DNA of 64,000 nt from Arthrobacter pascens. Its GTDB lineage: Bacteria > Actinomycetota > Actinomycetes > Actinomycetales > Micrococcaceae. Below are positions 35,488-42,751 of the stretch, one piece after another. Under the pieces are notes generated by a model. The model did not search any database and was not told the DNA's origin. It saw nothing but the letters and a program-made list of their open reading frames with translations. The translations under genes and the position numbers were made by a program. The stretch's first letter is position 1; each line of letters starts with the position of its first letter. Location of the stretch: the NCBI RefSeq assembly GCF_017052465.1, contig NZ_JAFHKT010000145.1, positions 221,399-285,398 of the forward strand, given 5' to 3'.

Positions 35488-36573
35488 GTGGCTGCAAGCA
35501 CGCTGACCGAAGTGGCCCGACTGGCCGGGGTCTCCCCCGCCACGGCGTCCCGCGTCCTCAACGGGTCCGCCAGGACGCCTGGTCCCGAGATCGCGGAGCG
35601 GGTCCGGAAGGCCGCAGAGTCACTGGGCTATGTTCCGAATGCCCAGGCGCAGGGCCTGGCCAAGTCGAGCTCGGGCCTCATCGGGCTGATTGTCCACGAC
35701 ATCGCTGATCCCTACTTCTCGGCCATCGCCCGCGGCGTGCAGGCCGCCGCGCGGGAGCAGCGGAAGATGCTCCTGCTGGCCACCACCGGCGGAACGCCCG
35801 AGGACGAGCAGGCCGCGGCCGCCGCCTTCGCCGCCCGCCGGGCGGACTCGATCGTGATAGCCGGATCCCGTTCCACCAGGCTGCAGGACCGGGACGGCAA
35901 TGCCGGCCTCGCCGCGGAGCTCGACCGGTATTGCCGCAACGGCGGAAGGGTGGGCGTCGTAGGCCACCCGGTCGTGGGGGCTGAAGCCCCGGAGGGATAC
36001 CACGTCGTTGCTGTCCCCAATGAAGATCTGTCCGCGGAGCTTGCCCGCGAACTCGCCGGGAACCACTCCGGCAGCTTTGTGGTGATCGGCGGACCGGAGG
36101 GCCTCCTCACGTCCGATGACCGCATCCGGGGCTTCCAGCGCGGCTTGGAAAGCGCGGGGCTGGCACCGGCCGAGGTCCTGCGCACCGGATTCGACCGCGC
36201 TGGCGGGTACGAGGCCGGTACCGTACTCGCCGGGCGGATCAAGGCGGCACAGGCCACACCGTCCGGTGCTTCCCGGCCCTGCATATTTGCTGTCAATGAC
36301 GTCATGGCAATAGGCGCCGCCGCGGCGCTGCGCTCCGAGGGCCTGCGGATCCCGCGGGACGCCGCCGTAGCCGGGTTCGATGACATCGAAACACTGCGCG
36401 ACTTCCGCCCCGCCCTGTCCACCGTGCGGCTCCCCTTGGAGGAGATGGGCCGGCTGGCCGTTCCGGCCGGCGTCGGCGGGGGTCCGGGCGGCGACGGCGG
36501 CACGACAGTTTCGGTAACGGGCGAAGTGATGCTTCGCCGCAGCACCCAGGCCGCCGCGGGGGCTCCTGCGTAG
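35488..36573 (+). CDS. LacI family transcriptional regulator
   Basis: A 361-residue DNA-binding repressor. The N-terminal helix-turn-helix TLTEVARLAGVSPATASRVLN (residues 5-25) and hinge NAQAQGLAKSSSGLIGLIV are followed by a periplasmic-binding-protein-like sugar sensor domain with FAVNDVMAIGAAAAL and GFDDIE. The GTG at 35488 is chosen because AGGAG sits six bases upstream; an ATG 93 bases earlier would add non-family residues. It is divergent from the three-gene operon, with matching palindromes between. It probably represses that operon and itself, with a sugar as inducer. Confidence 0.93.
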   Translation: MAASTLTEVARLAGVSPATASRVLNGSARTPGPEIAERVRKAAESLGYVPNAQAQGLAKSSSGLIGLIVHDIADPYFSAIARGVQAAAREQRKMLLLATTGGTPEDEQAAAAAFAARRADSIVIAGSRSTRLQDRDGNAGLAAELDRYCRNGGRVGVVGHPVVGAEAPEGYHVVAVPNEDLSAELARELAGNHSGSFVVIGGPEGLLTSDDRIRGFQRGLESAGLAPAEVLRTGFDRAGGYEAGTVLAGRIKAAQATPSGASRPCIFAVNDVMAIGAAAALRSEGLRIPRDAAVAGFDDIETLRDFRPALSTVRLPLEEMGRLAVPAGVGGGPGGDGGTTVSVTGEVMLRRSTQAAAGAPA

Positions 36574-36603
36574 CCGCGCCGCCGGCGCCTCAGAATTTCA
36601 GCG

Positions 36604-37374
36604 TCACGGCAGTGTGAGGATCACCGGGCCCTCGGCGGTAACAGCCACGGTGTGCTCGCTGTGCGCGGCACGGCGGCCGTTCGCGGAGCGCAGGGTCCAC
36701 TCGTCGTCGTCATGGTAATAGTCGCCGTCGCCGCCAAGAATGAGCATCGGCTCGATGGCGATCACGAGCCCTTCCGTCAGCTTGAGTCCCCTGCCGGGAC
36801 GCCCGCTGTTGGGTACAGGGGGTTCTGCGTGCATGGTGCGGCCGATGCCGTGCCCGCCGTGGTCGGCCAGCAGCCCGTAGCCCGCCCGCTGTGCCGCACC
36901 GCCGATGGCATAGGCCAGGTCACCCATCTTGTTTCCGATGCGTGCGGCCTCGATCCCCCGGGCCAGGGCTGCATCCGTTGCGGCGATGAGCTCCTGGTCA
37001 ACGGGATCGGCGGTGCCCACGACAAAGCTGACTGCGGCATCCCCGCACCAGCCTTCCAGGAACGCGCCGCAGTCCACGCTGAGCAGATCCCCGTCCTGCA
37101 GCCGGTAGCCGTTGGGGATTCCGTGGACGACGGCGTCGTTGACGCTCGTACAGATGACCCCTGGAAACGGAACCGAAGCCCAACGCGGCCGGTAGTTGAG
37201 AAATGCCGGCGTGGCGCCGGCGTCGGCAATGGAGGCGGCCGCCACGTCGTCGAGTTCCTTGAGGGAAACGCCGACGGCGGCAGCCTCGCGGACGGCGGCC
37301 AGGGCATTGGCCACCACCCGCCCGGCTTCGCGCATGAGGGCTATCTCATCGGGGCTCTTGATCATGTTCATCAT
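36604..37374 (-). CDS. map: Methionine aminopeptidase, type I
   Basis: Removes the initiator methionine from nascent proteins. It is a pita-bread metalloenzyme of 256 residues. Metal ligands lie in SVDCGAFLEGWCGDAA (two Asp), GHGIGRTMHAEP (His), VIAIEP (Glu) and SEHTVAV (Glu). Type I lacks the insert of type II, as here. It pairs functionally with def, 3.5 kb downstream. The ATG at 37374 is preferred over nearby in-frame ATGs because TAGAGT lies six bases before it. It is a second-map candidate, since many actinobacteria carry two. Confidence 0.94.
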   Translation of the reverse strand: MMNMIKSPDEIALMREAGRVVANALAAVREAAAVGVSLKELDDVAAASIADAGATPAFLNYRPRWASVPFPGVICTSVNDAVVHGIPNGYRLQDGDLLSVDCGAFLEGWCGDAAVSFVVGTADPVDQELIAATDAALARGIEAARIGNKMGDLAYAIGGAAQRAGYGLLADHGGHGIGRTMHAEPPVPNSGRPGRGLKLTEGLVIAIEPMLILGGDGDYYHDDDEWTLRSANGRRAAHSEHTVAVTAEGPVILTLP

Positions 37375-37380
37375 CTGCTT

Positions 37381-37386
37381 ACTCTA
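37381..37386 (-). promoter_or_regulatory. -10 hexamer, leaderless start of map
   Basis: TAGAGT on the minus strand lies six bases before the ATG at 37374. Confidence 0.55.
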
Positions 37387-37482
37387 GGATCCGGCGCGTT
37401 CCAGGACCACGGGGCGGCAGGGACCGGGATGCTCCCGGCCAGGACCCCTCCCCCAAGAAAAGCCGCCGTTTGCGGGAGCGGC

Positions 37483-37488
37483 TATGTT
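37483..37488 (+). promoter_or_regulatory. -10 hexamer, leaderless start of the AlkD-like gene
   Basis: TATGTT is followed by six bases and the ATG at 37495. Confidence 0.55.
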
Positions 37489-37494
37489 GGCTGC

Positions 37495-38181
37495 ATGGTG
37501 AACGAGAATGTCCTGGCCGCTATCCGCTCCGCGCTGCATTCCGGTGCCGATCCAGCCCGCGGTGCGGGCGCGCAGGCCTACATGAAGTCCGCCATGCCAT
37601 CCCTGGGAGTGCGGGTGCCGGACGTGCGGAGCACCGTGAAGGCCGCCGCTGCCGCCTATCCGTTTGCGTCCGCCGATGAACTGCGGGCAACAGTACTCAC
37701 GCTGTGGCGCGGGGCGGACTACCGCGAGGAACGCTATGCGGCGATCGACCTCACGGGTCTGCGCCTGGTGGCCGGGGACCTGGCGATGTTGCCCGTCTAT
37801 GCGGAGATCATCCGCAGCGGCGCGTCCTGGGACTTCGTGGACGGAGTGGCCCACCGTCTCTGCGCCCTGCTGCAGGCGCACCGGCAGGAGGTCACGCCCG
37901 TGTTGCTGGGCTGGTCGGCGGATGCGGACTTTTGGTTCCGGCGGGCTTCCATCACGGCCCAACTCGCGGCGAAGGACCAAACCGACACCGCATTGCTCGC
38001 CCGGGTGATTGAGCCCAACATGGCAGACCCGGAGTTTTTCATCAGGAAGGCCATTGGCTGGGCCCTCCGCGAATACGCCAAGACGGACCCCGGCTGGGTC
38101 GTCGGCTTTGTGGAACGCCACGGCCAGTCCCTGAGCCCCCTGTCACGCAGGGAGGCTCTGAAAAACCTGTCCGTCAGATAA
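37495..38181 (+). CDS. DNA alkylation repair protein (AlkD-like HEAT repeats)
   Basis: A 228-residue all-helical protein of the AlkC/AlkD superfamily. It excises alkylated bases through stacked HEAT-like repeats rather than base flipping. The family pattern MPSLGVRVPDVR, TLWRGADYREERYAAIDL, SWDFVDGVA and FFIRKAIGWALREYAKTDP is complete. The start at 37495 fits the family N-terminus; the frame is open for 280 codons upstream but only antisense to map. Its 3' end overlaps the convergent mannosyltransferase gene by eight bases. Confidence 0.9.
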   Translation: MVNENVLAAIRSALHSGADPARGAGAQAYMKSAMPSLGVRVPDVRSTVKAAAAAYPFASADELRATVLTLWRGADYREERYAAIDLTGLRLVAGDLAMLPVYAEIIRSGASWDFVDGVAHRLCALLQAHRQEVTPVLLGWSADADFWFRRASITAQLAAKDQTDTALLARVIEPNMADPEFFIRKAIGWALREYAKTDPGWVVGFVERHGQSLSPLSRREALKNLSVR

Positions 38182-39730
38182 CGGGCCGGGTGGTGACCGG
38201 CTGGTCCGACTTGCTGAACAGGAGCTTTGTCCGGGGATCCATGAAGATCAGGTACAGGGCAAACAGCAGGGCGATGATGGCGGCCGCGTTCCTTGCCAGG
38301 GCGAGCGCGAGCCCGAGGTCCTCGGACTGCAGATAGGGGAAGACCTCCAGCTGGTCCGAGATGGCATAGACCATGAAGAAGGACACGATGAAGTAGAGGG
38401 CCTTGACCTGCCAGTCGTCCCGGATGCCCGTGACGGCAAACAACGGGATCAGCCAGACCACATACCAGGACTGGATCATGGGGGCGAGCACGACGACGGC
38501 GGCAAAGGCCAGTGTCAGCCGGCGCATGATGCGGTCGTGGTCTCCCTTGAAAATCTGCCAGGCGACGATGCCGACGGCGAGCACCTTGCCGGCGTCGTAA
38601 ACCCATTTGGCCAGGCCCCACCCGTCCAGGCTGAAGGCGTTGGCGATGGACGCCACCACGAGGCCGAGCAGCCCCACCGGGGCGTACCAGATCCAGACGC
38701 TGCCCGGAGCCGAGAGGCCGTTGATCCACCCGAAACCGAAACCGTTCACGAGGCTCATGGCGTACAGCAGGGCGAGGCTGATTCCCGCCGTCAGGCCCCA
38801 GAACGCAAACTTCCGCAGCCAGCCGGCGTCCTTGCCCGCCCAGAGCAGCCCGATGAACGGGAGGAACACCACCGTGATGGGCTTGACGGAGATGGACAGC
38901 GTGACGAGCGCTATTCCCAGGATCACGCGGCGCGTGGCGCTGTAATACAGGCCGGCAAGGGCGAGCCCGATCATGAGGGCGTCATTGTGCACGCTGGCGA
39001 TAAAATTTGTCAGGAACAGCGGGTTCGCCGCAGTGAGCCACAGCGCCCGGTGCGGATTTACCCCGTGCAGTTCGGCGAGCTTGGGAACGTAGATGATGCA
39101 CAGCACCACACCCAGCACCGCGGCGAGGCGGAAAAGCATGATGCTTGCCTCGGGGTGGACGTTGGTGGACCAGACAACGAACTGCTCGATCCAAAGAAAC
39201 AGCTGCCCGTACGGAACAGGGGCCTCGGTCCACATCTTGTCCGCGCCGAGCTGGAAGTAATTCGAAAGCGCGGAAATGCCATTCTCGTAGGGGTTGAAGC
39301 CCTCAACCATGAGCCTGCCCTGCCCGATGTAGGCATAGACGTCGCGGCTGAACAGGGGAACGGTGAACATCATGGGCAGCCCCCATGCGGCGACGGCCCC
39401 GAGCGTGGCCTTTCGTGCCGCCGGACCCCAGACGCGGACCCGCTGCCCAAGCCTGAGCCATGCCCGCACCAGCAACATGCCGCCGATAGCGATCAGGACG
39501 ATGGAAAGGGCCACACCGAATGCCTCGGTGCGCATCCAGATGAACAGCGGCATCCGGCGCAGCTCCGACGCCGGGGCAAGCCAGCCCACGCCGAGCGAAC
39601 CGATCACCAGGAAAAGCGAACCGACGAAACCGGACAGGATGGGCGACCAGGCGTTGTCCACCTCCGCCAGGGCCAAGTCCGTGGAAGTGCCGGTAGCCTC
39701 TTCCTCCGTCTCGGGCACAGGCGACGTCAT
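38174..39730 (-). CDS. MptB-like polyprenol-phosphomannose-dependent mannosyltransferase (GT-C fold)
   Basis: A polytopic membrane protein of about 518 residues with 12-14 hydrophobic segments. An acidic extracytoplasmic loop SRDVYAYIGQGRLMVEG carries the GT-C catalytic Asp, with DPNPYENG-like features (GFNPYENG) following. The pattern fits the actinobacterial MptA/MptB family, which extends lipomannan-type cores with alpha-1,6-mannose. The ATG at 39730 is the best guess, because the frame continues 39 codons upstream with no clear ribosome-binding site for either start. It is a single gene. The acceptor lipid is not predictable. Confidence 0.82.
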   Translation of the reverse strand: MTSPVPETEEEATGTSTDLALAEVDNAWSPILSGFVGSLFLVIGSLGVGWLAPASELRRMPLFIWMRTEAFGVALSIVLIAIGGMLLVRAWLRLGQRVRVWGPAARKATLGAVAAWGLPMMFTVPLFSRDVYAYIGQGRLMVEGFNPYENGISALSNYFQLGADKMWTEAPVPYGQLFLWIEQFVVWSTNVHPEASIMLFRLAAVLGVVLCIIYVPKLAELHGVNPHRALWLTAANPLFLTNFIASVHNDALMIGLALAGLYYSATRRVILGIALVTLSISVKPITVVFLPFIGLLWAGKDAGWLRKFAFWGLTAGISLALLYAMSLVNGFGFGWINGLSAPGSVWIWYAPVGLLGLVVASIANAFSLDGWGLAKWVYDAGKVLAVGIVAWQIFKGDHDRIMRRLTLAFAAVVVLAPMIQSWYVVWLIPLFAVTGIRDDWQVKALYFIVSFFMVYAISDQLEVFPYLQSEDLGLALALARNAAAIIALLFALYLIFMDPRTKLLFSKSDQPVTTRPVI

Positions 39731-39873
39731 GTCAGGACTGTCCAATCTCTTGTGGGCGTGCTCCAGTATCTCCTGCCGGGTGCAACCGGCCAGAAAAGGA
39801 TCGCGGCGGCTGGTCACAGCGGCGCCACGTACCCGAAATCTTAGCATCGGACGGCTCCGCGACCACGAAACGG

Positions 39874-39879
39874 TAGGCT
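39874..39879 (+). promoter_or_regulatory. -10 hexamer, leaderless start of orn
   Basis: TAGGCT is followed by six bases and the GTG at 39886. Confidence 0.55.
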
Positions 39880-39885
39880 GATCGG

Positions 39886-40596
39886 GTGCCTATATCTAAC
39901 GAACGCATCGTCTGGATCGACTGCGAAATGACCGGTCTCGACACCGTCAACGACGCCCTGATCGAAGTCGCCGCGCTGGTGACCGATTCCGAACTCAATA
40001 TCCTCGGGGAGGGCGTGGACGTGGTCATCAAGCCCGAGGAGTCCGCCCTCGCCCAGATGAATGACTTCGTCCGCGACATGCACACGCGGTCCGGGCTCCT
40101 GAAGGAGCTCCCGGCAGGGAAAACACTGGCCGAGGCTGAAGAAGCCGTTATGGACTACATCCGCAAGTGGGTTCCGGAGCCGCGCAAGGCCCCGCTCGCC
40201 GGCAACTCCGTGGGAACGGACCGGGTCTTCCTCGCCCGCGACATGGCCTCCGTGGTGGAGCACCTTCACTACCGGGTCATCGACGTGAGCACCATCAAAG
40301 AACTGGCCCGGCGCTGGTTCGCCCGGGCATACTTCCAGGCCCCCGCCAAGCTGGGCGGACACCGCGCGCTCGGAGACATCAAGGATTCCATCGACGAGCT
40401 CCGGTACTACCGGGAGGCGGTCTTCGTGCCCGCACCGGGTCCGGACAGCGCCACCGCCCTGCAGATCTCGAAGCGAATTTCCGCCGAACCCTCAGCCGTC
40501 GATCAGCTGATCCAGGACCACTCAGGCCGGCAGGGGCTGGCCGGGGGAATCCTGCCCGCACAGGCCGAGGCGGAACCGGCGAAGCGGGAGCCGTAA
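39886..40596 (+). CDS. orn: Oligoribonuclease
   Basis: A DEDDh 3'-to-5' exonuclease that finishes RNA decay by hydrolysing 2-5-mers, including pGpG from cyclic-di-GMP turnover. The motifs are WIDCEMTG (Asp, Glu), NSVGTDRVFL (Asp) and HRALGDIKDS (His, Asp). The core is typical in length (about 180), but a C-terminal extension of about 50 residues, Ala/Glu-rich, carries the protein to 236. The GTG start at 39886 is supported by the -10 hexamer. It is followed by tRNA-His. Confidence 0.95.
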   Translation: MPISNERIVWIDCEMTGLDTVNDALIEVAALVTDSELNILGEGVDVVIKPEESALAQMNDFVRDMHTRSGLLKELPAGKTLAEAEEAVMDYIRKWVPEPRKAPLAGNSVGTDRVFLARDMASVVEHLHYRVIDVSTIKELARRWFARAYFQAPAKLGGHRALGDIKDSIDELRYYREAVFVPAPGPDSATALQISKRISAEPSAVDQLIQDHSGRQGLAGGILPAQAEAEPAKREP

Positions 40597-40732
40597 GAGT
40601 AATCTGCGCCACGTTTGAGGGAAATTTTGCCGAAAACGCCAAAAGTGGCAAAAGCACCCCCGAACAGCAGGTAAACTATTTGACGTTGCCTTTCAAGCCA
40701 GCCGGTGAATCCGGAAGGCCGCGGAGGCACAT

Positions 40733-40806
40733 GGTGGGCGTAGCTCAGTTGGCAGAGCGCCTGGTTGTGGTCCAGGAGGTCGCGGGTTCAACCCCCGTCG
40801 CTCACC
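40733..40806 (+). tRNA. tRNA-His (anticodon GTG)
   Basis: The acceptor arm GTGGGCG pairs with CGCTCAC. The anticodon loop TTGTGGT reads GTG. The additional G at position -1 (40733) is encoded opposite C73 (40806), as required for HisRS recognition. Confidence 0.95.
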
Positions 40807-40842
40807 CTCACGAAGGATGGCATGAGAATGCGGTCCAACCAC

Positions 40843-40878
40843 AAAGGCTGCACCGGTTATCCGGTGCAGCCTTTTTCG
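40843..40878 (+). terminator. Terminator after tRNA-His
   Basis: The 14-bp perfect arms are 40843-40856 and 40861-40874, with a T-rich tail. Confidence 0.85.
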
Positions 40879-40928
40879 TTTCGCCGTTGCCGGCACTAGC
40901 ACCCGAAGCACCAAAGGAACCATCCGAC

Positions 40929-41501
40929 ATGACCGTTCTGCCGATCACCATCTGGGGTGAGCCTGTCCTGCACCGCCGGGCCGCCGAAGTCGAGGTTTTC
41001 GATGACGAGCTCCGCGAGCTGATTGCCGACATGTTTGAAACGAACGACCTCGCGAACGGCGCCGGCCTGGCCGCTCCCCAGATCGGTGTGGGCAAACGGA
41101 TTTTCGTCTACAAGTACGACAACGAGGACGGCGCCCCGCCGAGCGGCGTGCTGGTCAACCCCGTGCTCACCCTGTCCAAGGTGTCAGGTGCCCTGCCTGA
41201 TCCGGACGAGGAAGTGGAGGGCTGCCTCTCCTTCCCCGGCTGCCAGTATCCCCTCAAGCGCGCGGAATGGGCGCGCGTCAAGGGTTTCGACGGCTTCGGG
41301 CAGCCGGTTGAGTTCGAAGCCACGGGCTGGTTCGCGCGGGTAATCCAGCACGAATTCGACCATCTCGACGGAAAGCTCTACGTCAACCGCCTCATCGACC
41401 GCTACGCGCGCAAAGCCATGAAGCAGGCAAAGAAAAGCGGCTGGGGCGTTCCCGGACTGACCTGGATGCCGGGCGTGGATCCGGACCCGTTCGGGCACTG
41501 A
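40929..41501 (+). CDS. def: Peptide deformylase
   Basis: Removes the formyl group from the initiator methionine, immediately before methionine aminopeptidase acts. The 190 residues have the three deformylase motifs: GLAAPQ (46-51), EGCLS (97-101, metal Cys99) and HEFDH (141-145). The long C-terminal tail (AMKQAKKSGWG...) is typical of actinobacterial deformylases. The ATG at 40929 has AAAGGA upstream. It lies after tRNA-His and its terminator, so it must have its own promoter. Confidence 0.96.
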   Translation: MTVLPITIWGEPVLHRRAAEVEVFDDELRELIADMFETNDLANGAGLAAPQIGVGKRIFVYKYDNEDGAPPSGVLVNPVLTLSKVSGALPDPDEEVEGCLSFPGCQYPLKRAEWARVKGFDGFGQPVEFEATGWFARVIQHEFDHLDGKLYVNRLIDRYARKAMKQAKKSGWGVPGLTWMPGVDPDPFGH

Positions 41502-41507
41502 CGCCGG

Positions 41508-42314
41508 TCACTCAGCCAGCCGGGCGATGATGGTCTGCTGTCCGGGGCACGAGCCCAACACACGGCCCATGGCGTCCCTTTCGGCTTGGGTCACCCACAG
41601 GCCGTAGGCGGCCTTCACCGAGATCTGCCGCGCGACGTAATGGCAGCGGACCGCCTTGTTTTTGGGAAGCCAGCTGGCTGCATCCGAAGCGCTCTTCTCC
41701 TGGTTCGCCGGACCGTCGGCCGCGATGAGATTGAGCGGATCGTTGGCAAGATTCTGACGCTGCTTCGCGGTGAGCTGCGCGGCGCCCTTCTGCCAGGCAT
41801 CCCCCAGTGCCACCACATGGTCAATCTGGACGGCCTTGCTGGAGTCGGCGCCGCGCCTGAAGGTGAGCCGCGCCCCAACGTAGGGGTCAAGGAACATCCC
41901 TGACGCCACTTTGCACTTGGAGCCCTTGGAGAAGACGACGTCGGCGAGGTCGCGGCGGAGGATATCGTTGCGGGTGTCGCACCCGTTGCGGTCGGCGTCG
42001 AGCCAGGCCTGGCCGAAGGCGGACCGGTCATAGTCGTTTTTGGGCGCCCGCCCCTTGACGGGCAAAGATTCGAGTGCCGCCAACGCGGCGCCTTCGGGCA
42101 CCGGCCGGGGCGGCACCACAGGCTTCATCCAGGTGGCATCGAAGACCGGAGCCTCGCTGGGGCCGGACACGGCAGGTTCAGCGGCCAGGAACTGCCCGGC
42201 CGTGAAGAACCACGCCACGCCCGCTGCGACGAAGACCGTGAGAGTGGCAAGGACAGCCCATGCCTGGCGGGACCGCCGGCGGGCGCGCCTGTAGGCGGTC
42301 CAGCTGACGCTCAT
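41508..42314 (-). CDS. Secreted/anchored HNH-type nuclease (DUF1524-like)
   Basis: A 268-residue protein with a basic N-terminus (AYRRARRRSRQ) and one hydrophobic segment at about 20-45, so it is exported or membrane-anchored. The nuclease core shows the DUF1524/GmrSD C-terminal pattern: QIDHVVALGDAWQKGA, then NDPLNLIAADG and NQEKSASDA. Cysteines in RNGCDTRND and GSKCKV may form a disulfide outside the cell. Relatives degrade extracellular DNA, and this could serve in phosphate or nitrogen scavenging. It is convergent with def, six bases from its stop. Confidence 0.85.
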   Translation of the reverse strand: MSVSWTAYRRARRRSRQAWAVLATLTVFVAAGVAWFFTAGQFLAAEPAVSGPSEAPVFDATWMKPVVPPRPVPEGAALAALESLPVKGRAPKNDYDRSAFGQAWLDADRNGCDTRNDILRRDLADVVFSKGSKCKVASGMFLDPYVGARLTFRRGADSSKAVQIDHVVALGDAWQKGAAQLTAKQRQNLANDPLNLIAADGPANQEKSASDAASWLPKNKAVRCHYVARQISVKAAYGLWVTQAERDAMGRVLGSCPGQQTIIARLAE

Positions 42315-42386
42315 CGCGTAGAGCTCTTCGGGGCGTAGCTTGTGCGCACACGAAGAGCCTAGGGCAGGCCCGTGACCTCCAGGCGG

Positions 42387-42395
42387 TTATCCACA
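42387..42395 (+). other. Isolated DnaA-box-like 9-mer
   Basis: TTATCCACA, a perfect consensus match. It is a single copy with no AT-rich element or dnaA/gidA-type neighbours, so it is not an origin on this evidence. Confidence 0.3.
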
Positions 42396-42437
42396 GTGTT
42401 GAGGAGCGGTGCCCCGGGGAGGAACGGCCTTAGGAAC

Positions 42438-42647
42438 CTACTGCTCCCGCATGACCCGTCGGAGATCCATGTTGGCCAGGTCGAGCAGGCGTTCCAACTG
42501 GGCAACCCGTTCCTGGCCGACCTCGCCGGCGGTATGCGCGGCCTTGGCTTCGTCCAGGAGGCGCTGCGCCTCTTTCTGGTTGGCCCGCGCCACATCAAGG
42601 GCGTGTTCCAGTGTTGTCTCGTGCTGGAGAGTCGAGTCGTGTTCCAT
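42438..42647 (-). CDS. Small coiled-coil protein, function unknown
   Basis: A 69-residue, strongly helical and charged protein with heptad-like spacing (LEHALDVARANQKEAQRLLDE and later LERLLDLAN). No signal or membrane segment is seen. A G-rich purine tract about eight bases before the ATG serves as Shine-Dalgarno, and codon use is gene-like. It sits between the HNH gene and the GAPDH terminator. No family could be named. It may be an adaptor or part of a larger assembly, but that is speculation. Confidence 0.65.
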   Translation of the reverse strand: MEHDSTLQHETTLEHALDVARANQKEAQRLLDEAKAAHTAGEVGQERVAQLERLLDLANMDLRRVMREQ

Positions 42648-42666
42648 GAGAACAGTTTGGTCCCCT

Positions 42667-42698
42667 TTCCCGGCTGATTCCAGAGAATCAGCCGGGAA
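42667..42698. terminator. Hairpin after the GAPDH gene
   Basis: The 14-bp perfect arms are 42667-42680 and 42685-42698 around a four-base loop, about 55 bases past the gap stop on the minus strand. Confidence 0.75.
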
Positions 42699-42751
42699 CT
42701 TGGGGAACCGGTGTCCGTGGCTGTCGGCCGCGGCTCAGGAAACTGCCGCGG

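Noticed and set aside
42387..42395. Perfect DnaA box considered as an origin of replication
   Set aside because: Only one copy, no AT-rich unwinding region and no dnaA, dnaN or parAB genes in the window.
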